Assembly (NCBI RefSeq): GCF_963675165.1
Contig: NC_087382.1
Location: forward strand, 4,069,963 to 4,133,962
Source: Halichondria panicea
Taxonomy: Eukaryota > Porifera > Demospongiae > Suberitida > Halichondriidae
Direction of reading: 5' to 3'
Length of the DNA stretch: 64,000 nt
Shown: positions 1-11,500 of the stretch, piece after piece
Position numbering within the stretch: the stretch's first letter is position 1
Layout of the letters: every line of letters starts with the position of its first letter
Notes under the pieces: model-generated
What the model was told of the DNA's origin: nothing
Databases searched by the model: none
Seen by the model: only the letters and a program-made list of their open reading frames with translations
Program-made: the position numbers and the translations under genes

Positions 1-858
1 AATTATACGTGTTATTGTACATGTATGCAGATAAAGACAAAACAGAACATTCTTGCTCATTTTGTATCCAAAATGAGCAAGAATCAACAAACTATCAGTC
101 TTACGTATATAGGTATTGCTCTATAGGCAGCCAGGCACAGCTATAATTATAACTACATGTAAGCTATACGTATGCACTGACAATTAGCCTCTTTAGCCGT
201 TCGCATAAATACCATTAGTTTGTATCGTGCATATAACTTTTATCACTATGGTATACTGTGACATGATATATTGTATATGCATGCAAATAAAACAAGAATA
301 GTCAGTATCATGTGTAAGCATTTTATAGTCTCATGTATACGTATACATGTACGTATTGTATAGAAGTTAGTCGAGTACAAAAGTCTAAAATAATTATAGT
401 TGAATAGGGAACGTTTGATTTGATTGTGAATTATAACCATATTAGTGTGCAAGGGCACATCATGTGCGTACACAGATCTTACTAATCATTAACATAACAA
501 TAGTTCCAGGTAGTTGGAAACAATTGGATTCAAAGAAACCAAAATTACAAGCATGCTTGTCGGGCAAGAGGTAGCTAGATGCTCATTGTGTCAGGACTCA
601 CAACAACGGTGCATGTATAGCAATAGTAATAGAGTATACAGACAAACATATGGATAAAGGGAACCTAAGCTTGAGGTACCATACACAGAATCTATACAGC
701 AGCCAACATGCATAATTATATACACTATACGTGCATGTACTTGTCTGTACAACATTGCGTCCTCTTGCATGTCTATAAAAACACGACACGACTGCCACAG
801 AATAACCATTCCTCAAACTCATCCAACTACTTACAACCGACTCAAGAAACGCTCAAAC
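1..858. repeat. Duplicated peptide-gene block (copy 1; with 859-1465)
   Basis: The block from aattatacgtgttattgtac (base 1) through the gene at 859 to about 1465 recurs at 2737-4200 and, from about 10905, at 10905-12030. It carries long stretches of shared upstream sequence, the gene and part of a following promoter relic. Apart from this and the promoter, 1-600 contains no gene; the next dynein exon would be left of the window. Confidence 0.7.
600..858 (+). promoter_or_regulatory. Promoter and 5' leader shared by subfamily A genes
   Basis: The interval before the ATG at 859 is almost identical to 3150-3429 and 11260-11552. Shared words include gaggtaccatacacagaatc, gcagccaacatgcataatta, the TATA box tctataaaaacacgacacga and the leader actgccacagaataacc. 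TATA starts lie at 774, 3343 and 11468, each 85-87 bp before the ATG. Confidence 0.7.
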
Positions 859-1215
859 ATGAAGGTGGCTATTCTCGTCATGGCATTTGTTGCCCTCACA
901 GCCAGTGTGGCTTACGCTGCTCCTACTGAGAATGAAGATGCTGAAATTGAGGCATTTCTGAACAAACTGATGGAGCAAGAAGAAGCCTCTGAGCAAGACG
1001 ACCATGCTGCTCAAATGGAGTCCTTCCTTGCCCAACTCCAAGATGAAGACGATGACGGCGAGGAAGCAGACCTTCAGGAGTTCTTTGCTCGAGAGCAGAT
1101 TCCAGCTAAGGTGCAAGGATGGAGGCGCATAGCCAGGAAGGTGGCAAGAGGAGTGAAGAAGTACGGACCAACAGCACTAAAGTACGGAGTGAAGTATGGA
1201 CTCGGTCGTCGTTAA
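859..1215 (+). CDS. Secreted cationic peptide precursor, subfamily A (member 1)
   Basis: 118-residue precursor in one exon. Signal peptide residues 1-20 (MKVAILVMA...AYA), acidic pro-segment 21-86 rich in D/E, then a junction [10 protein letters not shown] and a cationic peptide from GW at 87-88. The mature part (87-115) has nine K/R and no acidic residue, contains [10 protein letters not shown], and ends L-GRR, fitting basic trimming followed by Gly amidation. The ATG at 859 is preferred over upstream in-frame ATGs because the signal peptide begins there, as in all paralogues. A TATA box at 774 lies 85 bp upstream. W at position 2 of the mature peptide and its amphipathic, proline-kinked composition recall cecropin- or styelin-like membrane-active peptides, so an antimicrobial or cytolytic role is inferred. 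The gene lies left of dynein exon 1466-1595, on the opposite strand. Confidence 0.85.
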   Translation: MKVAILVMAFVALTASVAYAAPTENEDAEIEAFLNKLMEQEEASEQDDHAAQMESFLAQLQDEDDDGEEADLQEFFAREQIPAKVQGWRRIARKVARGVKKYGPTALKYGVKYGLGRR

Positions 1216-1465
1216 GTGCCAGTGTTTCAGTGGAAACGTACTGTCGAGAACTGAGAAACTCATGTAGAAATAGACTAGTGTAGAAGAGTAGAACTTAGAA
1301 ATTTGATGCAATTGCAAAAATTGAAATGAGAATTTGTGTTTTCACACGATGTATGTAAGTGTAGTAGGAGTACTAGCGTACACTAAGAAACTATCTAACT
1401 GCAGGGAACCTAGTCACAGGGTAGTATACGCAGAATATAGCAGCTAAAGTAATAATACGTGTATG

Positions 1466-4400
1466 GCCTTCCTCCGGCATCTGGGCCATGATATCAGGGG
1501 AGGAGAAGATGGGCTCGAGATAGAGCCAGGTGGCCTGCACTTTGAGCCATTCATCGAGGATTTCTTGGACCAATAGCAACCTGCCCTCCCACTCTCTGTG
1601 GCAGGTAGATGGATTCAAAATGAGAATTTTACAAAAATCCACAATCTACATGATCAGTCTCGTTTTTATAGTTACGTATACGTGTTGCTACTAGGCCAGG
1701 CACACTCAGCTATAACTACATGCATGTAAGCTATATACGTCTGCACTGACAATAATTATATATACCGTGCACGCAGAAAATTTCGTGGTGTTTTTAATTT
1801 TGCGTTTTTCGTGGGTGGCTGCAGAACCTGAAAATTAGAACCCGTGGAAGGCTTTGTATGCCCTCACAATAAAGACAAAATATTGAATTGCACGAAATTT
1901 TACACCCGAGAAATATTCCACCCGTACGGCCTCTTTAGCAGCTCGGATAAATAGCTGTATTACAAGTGCATAACTTTCTACTAAGTGCTACAATATATAT
2001 ACAGGGATGAAAATAACAGCCGGCCACCGGCCAAAATCTGAGCATATAGCCTGCTTGGCCGTCTATTTGTACTGCATGAACTGCCATCTGGCCGGACAAC
2101 AATTGCGCATGCTCAGAAAATTAATTATCTGCCATGTGTGCGAAAAAGGCGAATCAGCAATAATTTGTAGAGCTACTAGATCTATCTACGTACATGCATG
2201 TATCTACGTAGCTAGTTCAAGAAAACTGAGTGCATCCCAGTGCCATTGATGCAAGCAGTTCAAAGCAAGAACCTATCCAAGAAGTGGCAGTGCTCTTATG
2301 AGAAGTATCATCAGTCCTGACTCCATACTGGCTAGATCAGAAAGATATGTTTCTACTCTTTGGTGCTTTTGAGTTTAATAGACAGTCAGTGGACTTTAGA
2401 CTGGTTTAGCTCGAACTTAGAGCCAATATATCCCATGTGGCACTCGTGCATGTGTCACAACTATAACATAATATTATTATTACGATTATAAACATCAAAA
2501 CAAAAATCAATAAGACATAATTATGATTATGACGACAGGCTATCAGGTACATTCATTGGTGGCAGGTGAACATTGAAAATGATTTGACACAATGATAAAA
2601 TACTTATTTTCACCCCTGCGGACATGTGACGTCTGGCTGTGAGTGGCCAGGTCATCATTTGCTGATGGCTGGTCAACATTGAAAATGACCTGACAAAGTT
2701 TAGCCAGTGATAAAATACTTATTTTCATCCCTGATATAATTATACGTGTTATTGTACATGTATGCAGATAAAGACAAAACAGAACATAATAGTCAGTATA
2801 CGTATGTCAAGTGCAGGCATTTTTATAGTCTCATATGCATATAAGTATTGTATAGAAGTACAAAAGTCTAAAATATAGTTGGATAGGGAAAGTTTGATTG
2901 TGAACTATAACCATATTAGTGTCCAAGCTAGGGCACATCATGTGCGTACACAGATCTTACTAACCATTAACATAACAATAGTTCCAGGTAGTTTATTAAC
3001 ACCAGACGGTAGCAAAAAGAAACTTTGTGTACAGCCTATAGCACACATGAAACATTCAGTAAACAGGTAGTTGGAAACAATTGGATTCAAAGAAACCAAA
3101 ATTACAAGCATGCTTGTCGGGCAAGAGGTAGCTAGAGGCTCATTGTGTCAGGACTCACAACAAGGGTACATGTATAGCAATAGTAATAGAGTATACAGAC
3201 CAACATATGGAACCTATTTTTTATGAAGGGAACCTAAGCCTGAGGTACCATACACAGAATCTATACAGCAGCCAACATGCATAATTATATACACTATACG
3301 TGCATGTACTTTTCTGTACAACATTGCGTCCTCTTGCATGTCTATAAAAATACGACACGACTGCCACAGAATAACCAATTTCCTCAAACTCATCCAACTA
3401 CTTACAACCGACTCAAGAAACACTTAAATATGAAGGTGGCTATTCTCGTCCTGGCATTTGTTGCCCTCACAGCCAGTGTGGCTTACACTGCTCCTACTGA
3501 GAATGAAGATGCTGAAATTGAGGCATTTCTGAGCAAACTGATGGAACAAGAAGAAGCCTCCGAGCAAGACAACCGTGCGGCTCAAATAGAGTCCTTCCTT
3601 GCCCAACTCCAAGATGAAGATGATGACGGCGAGGAAGCAGACCTTCAGGAGTTCTTTGCTCGAGAGCAGATCCCAGCTAAGGTGCAAGGATGGAGGCGCG
3701 CAGTCAGGAGTGTGGTAAAAGGAGTGAAGAAGTATGGACCAACAGCATTAAAGTACGGAAAGAAGTATGGACCAACAGTACTAAAGTACGGAAAGAAGTA
3801 CGGACCAGGCGTAGTAAAGGCACTCGGCCGTCGTTAAGCGTCACGCAGTGTTTCATAGTGGAAACCTGCTGTCGAGAACTGAGAAACTCATGTAGAAGTA
3901 GACTATAGTTTAGAAGAGTAGAGCTTAGACATTTTGATGGAAAAATTGAAATGAGAATTTGTGTTTTCACACGATGTACAAGGGTGCTACATGCATGTGT
4001 AGCAGGAGTAATAGCGTACACTGGGAAACTAAATCTAGCTGCAGGGAACAAAATCCTGGGGTACTATACACAGAATCTAGCTAAAGTAACTAACACTATA
4101 TACGCGTATTTGTCTGTACATTTGTATAAAAACACGACACAACTGCCACAGAATAACCATTCCTCAAACTTCTCAAACTACGTACAACTGGCTGAAAAAT
4201 TTACTTATGTACAACATCTTTGTGACTTACTTTATTTCATCCTCGAAAGGTTTAATGAATGGAGAGCCCATCATGGTCTGAGTCTTGACAATGTGGTCGT
4301 CCAGGAGGTTTTGAATGTCATCAACTGACGTGAGGATCTTGGTACCCGTCTCACGGTATGTGATTAGAGTGAACTCCATCTGAAAAAGACACAGACCGTG

Positions 4401-5462
4401 TTGATAATAGTCATGTACTGTGTAAAGTTGCTTCACTTGATTGCTGTACCTACTCGTCATAATGTCCTGTATAAACTGGTTGCCTTAGGGAGGTCTTATG
4501 CTAGCATTAACAGTATACTGAGTGGTACGTATTAAAGTATAAAAGAAACTTTAGGAAGACTAAAAATCAAATTGCAATACACGAGACAATGAAAGGCAAG
4601 CTCTAAGTGCTGCCCCACCTCGTCCCACTCCGATATCATTTTCTCAATGGCTTTCTCGAGTGAGTGCTCCTTGCTGGCTGCCTCACTGATGTTCTCAAAC
4701 TGCTCCAAGTATGTCTCCAGATTCAGATCAACGTATGATCGAAGGTTGGACGTCTGGAAGAAAAGAGGCAATAATATCATATTAAGCTATTGTTGTTGTT
4801 ATCGTGCTACTACAACTTTTTGCGAGCATCAAACATATGCAAACTTTTACGAGTGCAAGTGGCTTCGTAAAAATAAAATCGCAAAGACATAATACAGGTA
4901 CTTTCACGTTTCTTGCCAGATCGCAAAATATAGATAGCAAATTATCAACACTTCTGCTGATTTAGCTCATTTGCAAAGATTTTTCACTCACAAAACATTG
5001 TAGTAATACAGTACGTACATAAATAACGGTCAATTTACCTCTGTTGGCTTTAGGTCTTGTCCGGCTATGGAGCTCATCTTCTCCCAATGTCTGTCCCTGA
5101 GACCAGGGTTGAATATAGCTCCTATGAGAGGGAGGTGCTCCTTGAACGCATCAACACGACCTTTGACCTGCCAGAGAGAAAAAAATTGGCTTTTAATACG
5201 GGACAGTAATAATTAATTGCATGAGCAGCATAATTGTAGAGTACATACATTGCAACAGATGTATATATTGTTGGTAACAAGGATTCGTGGATCGAGCATA
5301 CTTTTTACGTTATTGTTTAGCATAGAACCTTTTTAGCCATATTGAGTGGATTGGGGTTGTCTTGAAATCCTTTCTCCAGTTTATAGAGTGTTCTCCATAA
5401 GATACCGGTTTCATTCTCCACTTGGTCAGGGTCCACACCGCTCATTGAACCCTCCATCCATG

Positions 5463-5544
<82 letters not shown>

Positions 5545-8500
5545 TGGAGGCGAGACATTTATTCAACAAACACGTACTCAGCATACATAATTAAAATACA
5601 AATAATTATTTCACACTTTAAAATACCGGTTCTTATCCTCAAAGTCTGTGACAGTCTTGAACAAATTGCGATAAGGGTCAAGGGTCTTCACAAGTTGTCC
5701 CCGTAGTGGATACTGTGACCTCTCCCAGTCGAAGGCATCCTCTTCCAAATTGAAACCCTCAATTTTTTCTGCGGCTTCCTCGAGCTTTGCGTGAAGAGCT
5801 TGAGATTTCTTGAGGTAGCGTTGTATTTCTTCGAGGTCACTGAATGAAGTGAAATCATTCAGTTGTGTTTGATAGCCCTCCAGTTCTGTGGTGAAACGCT
5901 CACGACGAAGCTACAATATAAATGTGTATGACTGACATCGAATACTATAGACGAATACATGCATTAAATGTATGACAGTGAACACCCTGAAGGAAAATAA
6001 TCCTCGTGTAACAGTTACTACACTGTATATACGTAAATGTAGGTCAACCACTGACATATCATATGTATTGTGAGTTTTGCAATAGTTTAGTGGTCAGATT
6101 TAATACAACGAATTAGTATAATCATGAACATAATGAAAGAACCGCAGGTGCTGATGCCTCGGTGGAGATGCCAAAGCTACATAACCTAATAGCTTTTTTA
6201 TACATTCTAATTAATAATGAATGAACAGGAATTAATTTTGCTGCATGCAAACTCAAAGAGTGGGTAATGATCGACCATGATATTTGTTAAAAATGATCGA
6301 TGCCAAAAGTTCAAGTCTATAAAATTAATGGCTGCATCAGCAAAGCCTTGCAGCTCTCTTCTCATTCTTGCAGCTACCAATAGCTAGCGTTCTAGTGCAG
6401 AGCTAACTACTAAGTAGAGTAGCAACACTCGGTGAACAAGTTTTGCTACCCACTCTTCTGAAAAGGCTGCAATGGCATTCCAATTAAGTAAGCAAAACTA
6501 GGCATAACTCGAGAACAAAGCATTATTTTACAAATCCACAAATTGAAATCCAAGAAAACATGACTAGAAGCCTATAGAAACTCTTACTTGCACTTGATTA
6601 ATCCTTGAGCAGCTGTAGCAGTCTACACACACACACACAGACAGACAGGCAGACAGACAGACAGACACACTACCGTATACCTCGCTTGCGCATGCGCACA
6701 GAGGCATAATTGTACGTACAGTCTTAAGCTATATTGTACACCATGTTATGAACTATCATGCATTATTACAAGCTTATAAACCAATTGGAATTGAAGTAGT
6801 GGCCATTGTTCAAGAACTGGGTTCACCTTAAGTGCCTCCTCTGCTTCTCTCCTGCTTCGTGTGGTGATGTCCCTGTGCTCCTCCAGGATTGGGGGCATGC
6901 GTTCCAACCAACGAAATGTCTCAGAATTGAGCCTCAGGTCAGAAACAGTTATTGAAGTGTGCTCAGCCAGAAACTCCAGTCTGAGTGCATGGGGAAAGGG
7001 AGGAGGTATACATGTACAGTAAGAGATTATGGACTTGCGCGCAAAACTGGATTTCGGCCCATTACAGATGTTGGATTTACTTAAACACATAGAGTTTTTA
7101 GCCTTTAGAATAGCTAATTAACCACACTAAACTCAATTAAGTTATAGGCCTTCAAAATGTACAGTAAGCTATAGTGGACTTGTGCGAAAAACAACCCAAA
7201 AGATGTTGGACACACCGTGTGTTAGAGCTTTTAGCCTTAAAATAGCTACAAAATGCAGCATTTTTAGTAGCCTTAGAATAGCTACAGAATGCAGCATTTT
7301 TTAGTTGTGAAATTAGCTACATAGTTATAGGCCTTCAAAGTATCGAGTGAATGAATAGGAGGTGGTTTTTAGATCGATATACTGTACTTGTACTTGCAAG
7401 CGATGTGTTGATTACCTATGCCTGGCCTCGACCATCTTCTCCTCCAGCTCGACGAGATCTTTCTCTTCAGCATTCTCCACAAACTCCTTGAGCTCCATGA
7501 GGTGCTGAGTGTTGGAGGGAGTAGTGAGAGCCTTGTCCACGATCTCCTCATACTCCTTGCGAATACTGCACAGACAAACACAATTGTCCATTACAAGTGT
7601 GCATACTTTAGTAGCTTCTAAATCATAGCCATAATTATAATTGCATGTTGATATTGGGTAGTGAAAAAATATGTACAGTCATGCAGGTACTAAGGGTTAA
7701 GGTTACGCAACTTTTGGATAAGGAAGCTTGCATGTTAACTGTTAAAAATGGTACACAAGACATTATTAAGTATGCAAATACATGCAATGAGAGATATATC
7801 CATACTCCACACTACAAGCAAAGGTATAGCTATATATATATATATATATATTATGAGCATTAAATTATAGATACACGTTACATTGTACGTACGCTTGGTT
7901 CATTTTCCTGTTGCTATCTGTCATCCGGCTCAGTAGTTGAGTGAGTAGAGCATCAGCTCTCTTTGAGAGAGATCGGGTCACCTCATCACAGTGCAACTCA
8001 AACAGACCCAGTGGCACCAGCTAGGAAGGTAGTACAGTAAAATGTGAAATAATCCCAGGTATGAGTACATATCTGTACTTATATAGTGTTCTTTCAGTAT
8101 AGACCAACATCCCTACAATGGGTCAAATAATAAAGAGGTGGCCTGCTAATAGAAATAGGTTGTGTGCTAGGCTCTATAATAATAATTAATTATTGCTATA
8201 ATAGAAAGGTGACCCACGAGCTGACCACAACAGACAAGTTTCACTGTTACCGTATAGCGGGTAATTTTTGGGGGACAAAGCAGTAGTTAGTCAGCTGCTT
8301 GCACTGCAGGTAAAGGTAGGCAAGGTCGCTTCATTCGTGGGTAAAATATTCGTGGTCAGACCTTCAACCACGAATATTTTGCCCCCACGAAAATTACCCT
8401 CTACACGGTATGTAACTTAACTTAACTACTGCTTTGTCCCCCAAAAATTACCCGCTATACGGTAACAGTGAAACTTGTCTGTTGTGGTCAGCTCGTGGGT

Positions 8501-11500
8501 CACCTTTCTATTATAAGATTGAAATGTGCAATGTACACATGTAGGGAACATGCATGCATGGCTTTTCACACACATGTGCAAGGGAAATGTAGATATAGCA
8601 TGATATGTGTTTTATATTGAGACCACCTTTACCAAACCATGCCTAAAGGCTACATAATAAAAACCATATAACACAAACCATATAACACAAAAGGAACTGT
8701 ATGACTCTTATAACAACAGTGAAACCTGTCTGTTGTGGTCATCTCATGCATGGGTCACCTTTCTATGCATGTATAGTTATAATTCTAGCAAACAAAGTAT
8801 TTCACGTGTTTTGGACCTGTGTTTAGCAGGCCACCTCTTTATTACAGCCACTGTTGGTCTGTCCAAGGGTGACCACTAAAGACAGGTTTCACTGTACATA
8901 ATTACATATACGTCCACATAATGACTGGTTACTGGTAAGGACTTAGAGAATACCTTCTGCACTTCATACTGTAGCTCTGACACGAGGCCTTTGTACTGCA
9001 GCACCAGTTTCTCATACTCTGGGAAGGTATGCTCTTCTTTGAGGAACTCAGCCACTTGACTGTCAGCCTGCAAATACAGCAAGTAATTAAGTGAAACCTG
9101 ATACCCTATAGAAGCTGTTACACAGTTAAGGCGCACATTGAAAACAGACAGTGTGATCTTGTGTCTATGGACTTACTTCTCTCGTGATGAGAGCCTCATA
9201 CTTGTCAAAGAGCTTGATGTGTTCAATGGGATCCTTCCAGCCTTCTTCAAGCACTCTAGCTATCTGTACAGGGGTCAAATAGGTTAATGGGGTATACACA
9301 TAATTATACCATGTACACTTTGATACCTAATTATGTATAGCTATACATGTATATTATAATTATAGTATACTGTACGAATTTAAGTTACTATTAAAAGCAG
9401 AAACGAATGCATACACGCACACACATCACGCATACACATGCACATATGAAACTGTGCAAGTGTTGGGACTATGTACATATTAGGACATGTACACATACAA
9501 GTCACACACACACACATGATAAATATGTTGGCCTCTTTAGCTGCTGTCAAGTGACAGAACACTGCTAACTTGTTTACAGTACCTCAGAATTAAGACAATA
9601 AGGGAAAGTATTGCACAGCTATACTCGTGAAAATGTTGACTATGTATAACTGCTGTCAAGTGAACCCTTTGAAAATTAAGGCAAGGACATACCTGCACAA
9701 GCACACTTCAACTCTATAAAAGTATACAAAACTTGTTCAAAAATAAAGTCTAAAATCAACGTTTTTCTTAAAGCAAACATGAAGGTGGCTATTCTTGTCT
9801 TGGCCTTGGTTGCCCTCACAGCCAGTGTGGCTTACGCTGCTCCAAGCAACAATGAGAATGCTGAAATTGAAAGATTTGAGGCTCTTCTCGAGAAGATTCT
9901 ACAAAAAGAGATGGTTGAGCAACAGTCAGAATTAAGGGATGATATGGATTTAGCTAACGAGCAAGTAGATGAACCAAGTGGACCCGATCCACCTCAACAA
10001 GATGAAGATGTTGAAATTGAAAGTAGCAAAATCGACACTCTTATCCAGAAACTCTTGAAAAAAAAGTCAGCTAAAGAGGAACATTTCAATGATGAGAATA
10101 TGGCCCAAGAGCAAGATTTTGATGAAGAAGCTTCAGAAGAAGAAAACTTTGACGAGGACTTAGCAGATGAACAAGATGAGAACATGACCCAAGAGCAAGA
10201 TTTTGATGAAGAGGCTTCAGAAGAACACTTTGATGAACAAGATGAGAACATGGCTCAAGAGCAAGATTTTGATGAACAAGCAGAAGAAGAAGAAAACTTT
10301 GATGAGGACTTAGCAGATGAACAAGATGAGAATATGGCCCAAGAGCAAGATTTTGATGAAGAAGCTTCAGAGCAATATGCTGAAGATGAGCAAAGCGGAC
10401 CTGACCCATCAGAGGAGGCAGAAATAGAGAGTGACAAAGAAATTGAAGCTATTATCGAGGAAATTAATCGAAGGTTGACCAAACAGCAAGAACTTGATGC
10501 CAAGCAGCTGGATGAGGACATAGCTCGATCTCAACGTCTCGAAAATGCTGCTTTAGAGGGAACACTCGATGATTTGGCCCAAGAACAAGATGAGGGAAAA
10601 AGTGTTGCTGAAATCGAGAATGAAAAAATCACTGCTCTATTCGAAAAGCTTGCACAAAAATTGGACGAAAAGGAGAAAGAATTGGAAGAGAAAATGGAAG
10701 CATTAGCCCAAGAGCAGGATTTGCAGGAAGACGTGGGAACAGAGCAAGAGGAGGCTATGGAACAAGACCATGATGAGAATGAACAGGCATTCGAGGCAGA
10801 TAAAAAAGAAATGGCTTTCAGTGAGGCTGAAGAAGACGATGATGCTGCCCTTCAAGAGCTCATTGATCAAATGAGGGAATCACTCGACAATAAATAGTAG
10901 AGTCTATAATATAAAGATAAAAACAAGAACAGAACATACATAGTCAGTATCGATGTGCTAGCATTTTTATAGTCTCATGTACGTATAAGCATTGTATAGA
11001 AGTTGGTCGAGTACAAAGTCTAAGATAGGGAAAATTTGATTGTGAATTTTATTACATGCATGTGCAAGGATAAACAGATCTTACTAACCATTAACATAAC
11101 AATTTGTTCCAGGTAGTTTATTAACACCAGACGGACGCAAAAAAGGAACTTTGTGTATGCCTAGTACAATATAGAAGCACACACAAAACATTCAGTAAAC
11201 AGGTAGTTAGAAGCAATTGGATTCAAAGAAACCAAAATTACAAGCATGCTTGTCGGGCAAGAGGTAGCTAGAGGCTCATTGTCAGGACTCACAACAACGG
11301 TGCATGTATATAGCAATAGTAAGAGTATACAGACAAACATAGGAACCTATTGTTGATGAAGGGAACCTAAGCCCGAGGTACCATACACAGAATCTATATA
11401 GCAGCCAACATGCATAATTATATACACTATACGTGTATTTGTCTGTACAACATTGCGTCCTCTTGTCTATAAAAACACGACACGACTGCCACAGAATAAC

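Noticed and set aside
2007-2249. Plus-strand 80-codon frame
   Set aside because: Lies inside the inverted-repeat element 2002-2733, with no signal peptide, promoter or family similarity.
10086-10409. Minus-strand open frames opposite the acidic repeat gene
   Set aside because: Mirror frames created by GAA/GAT-rich repeats; the plus-strand protein has the family signal peptide and promoter.
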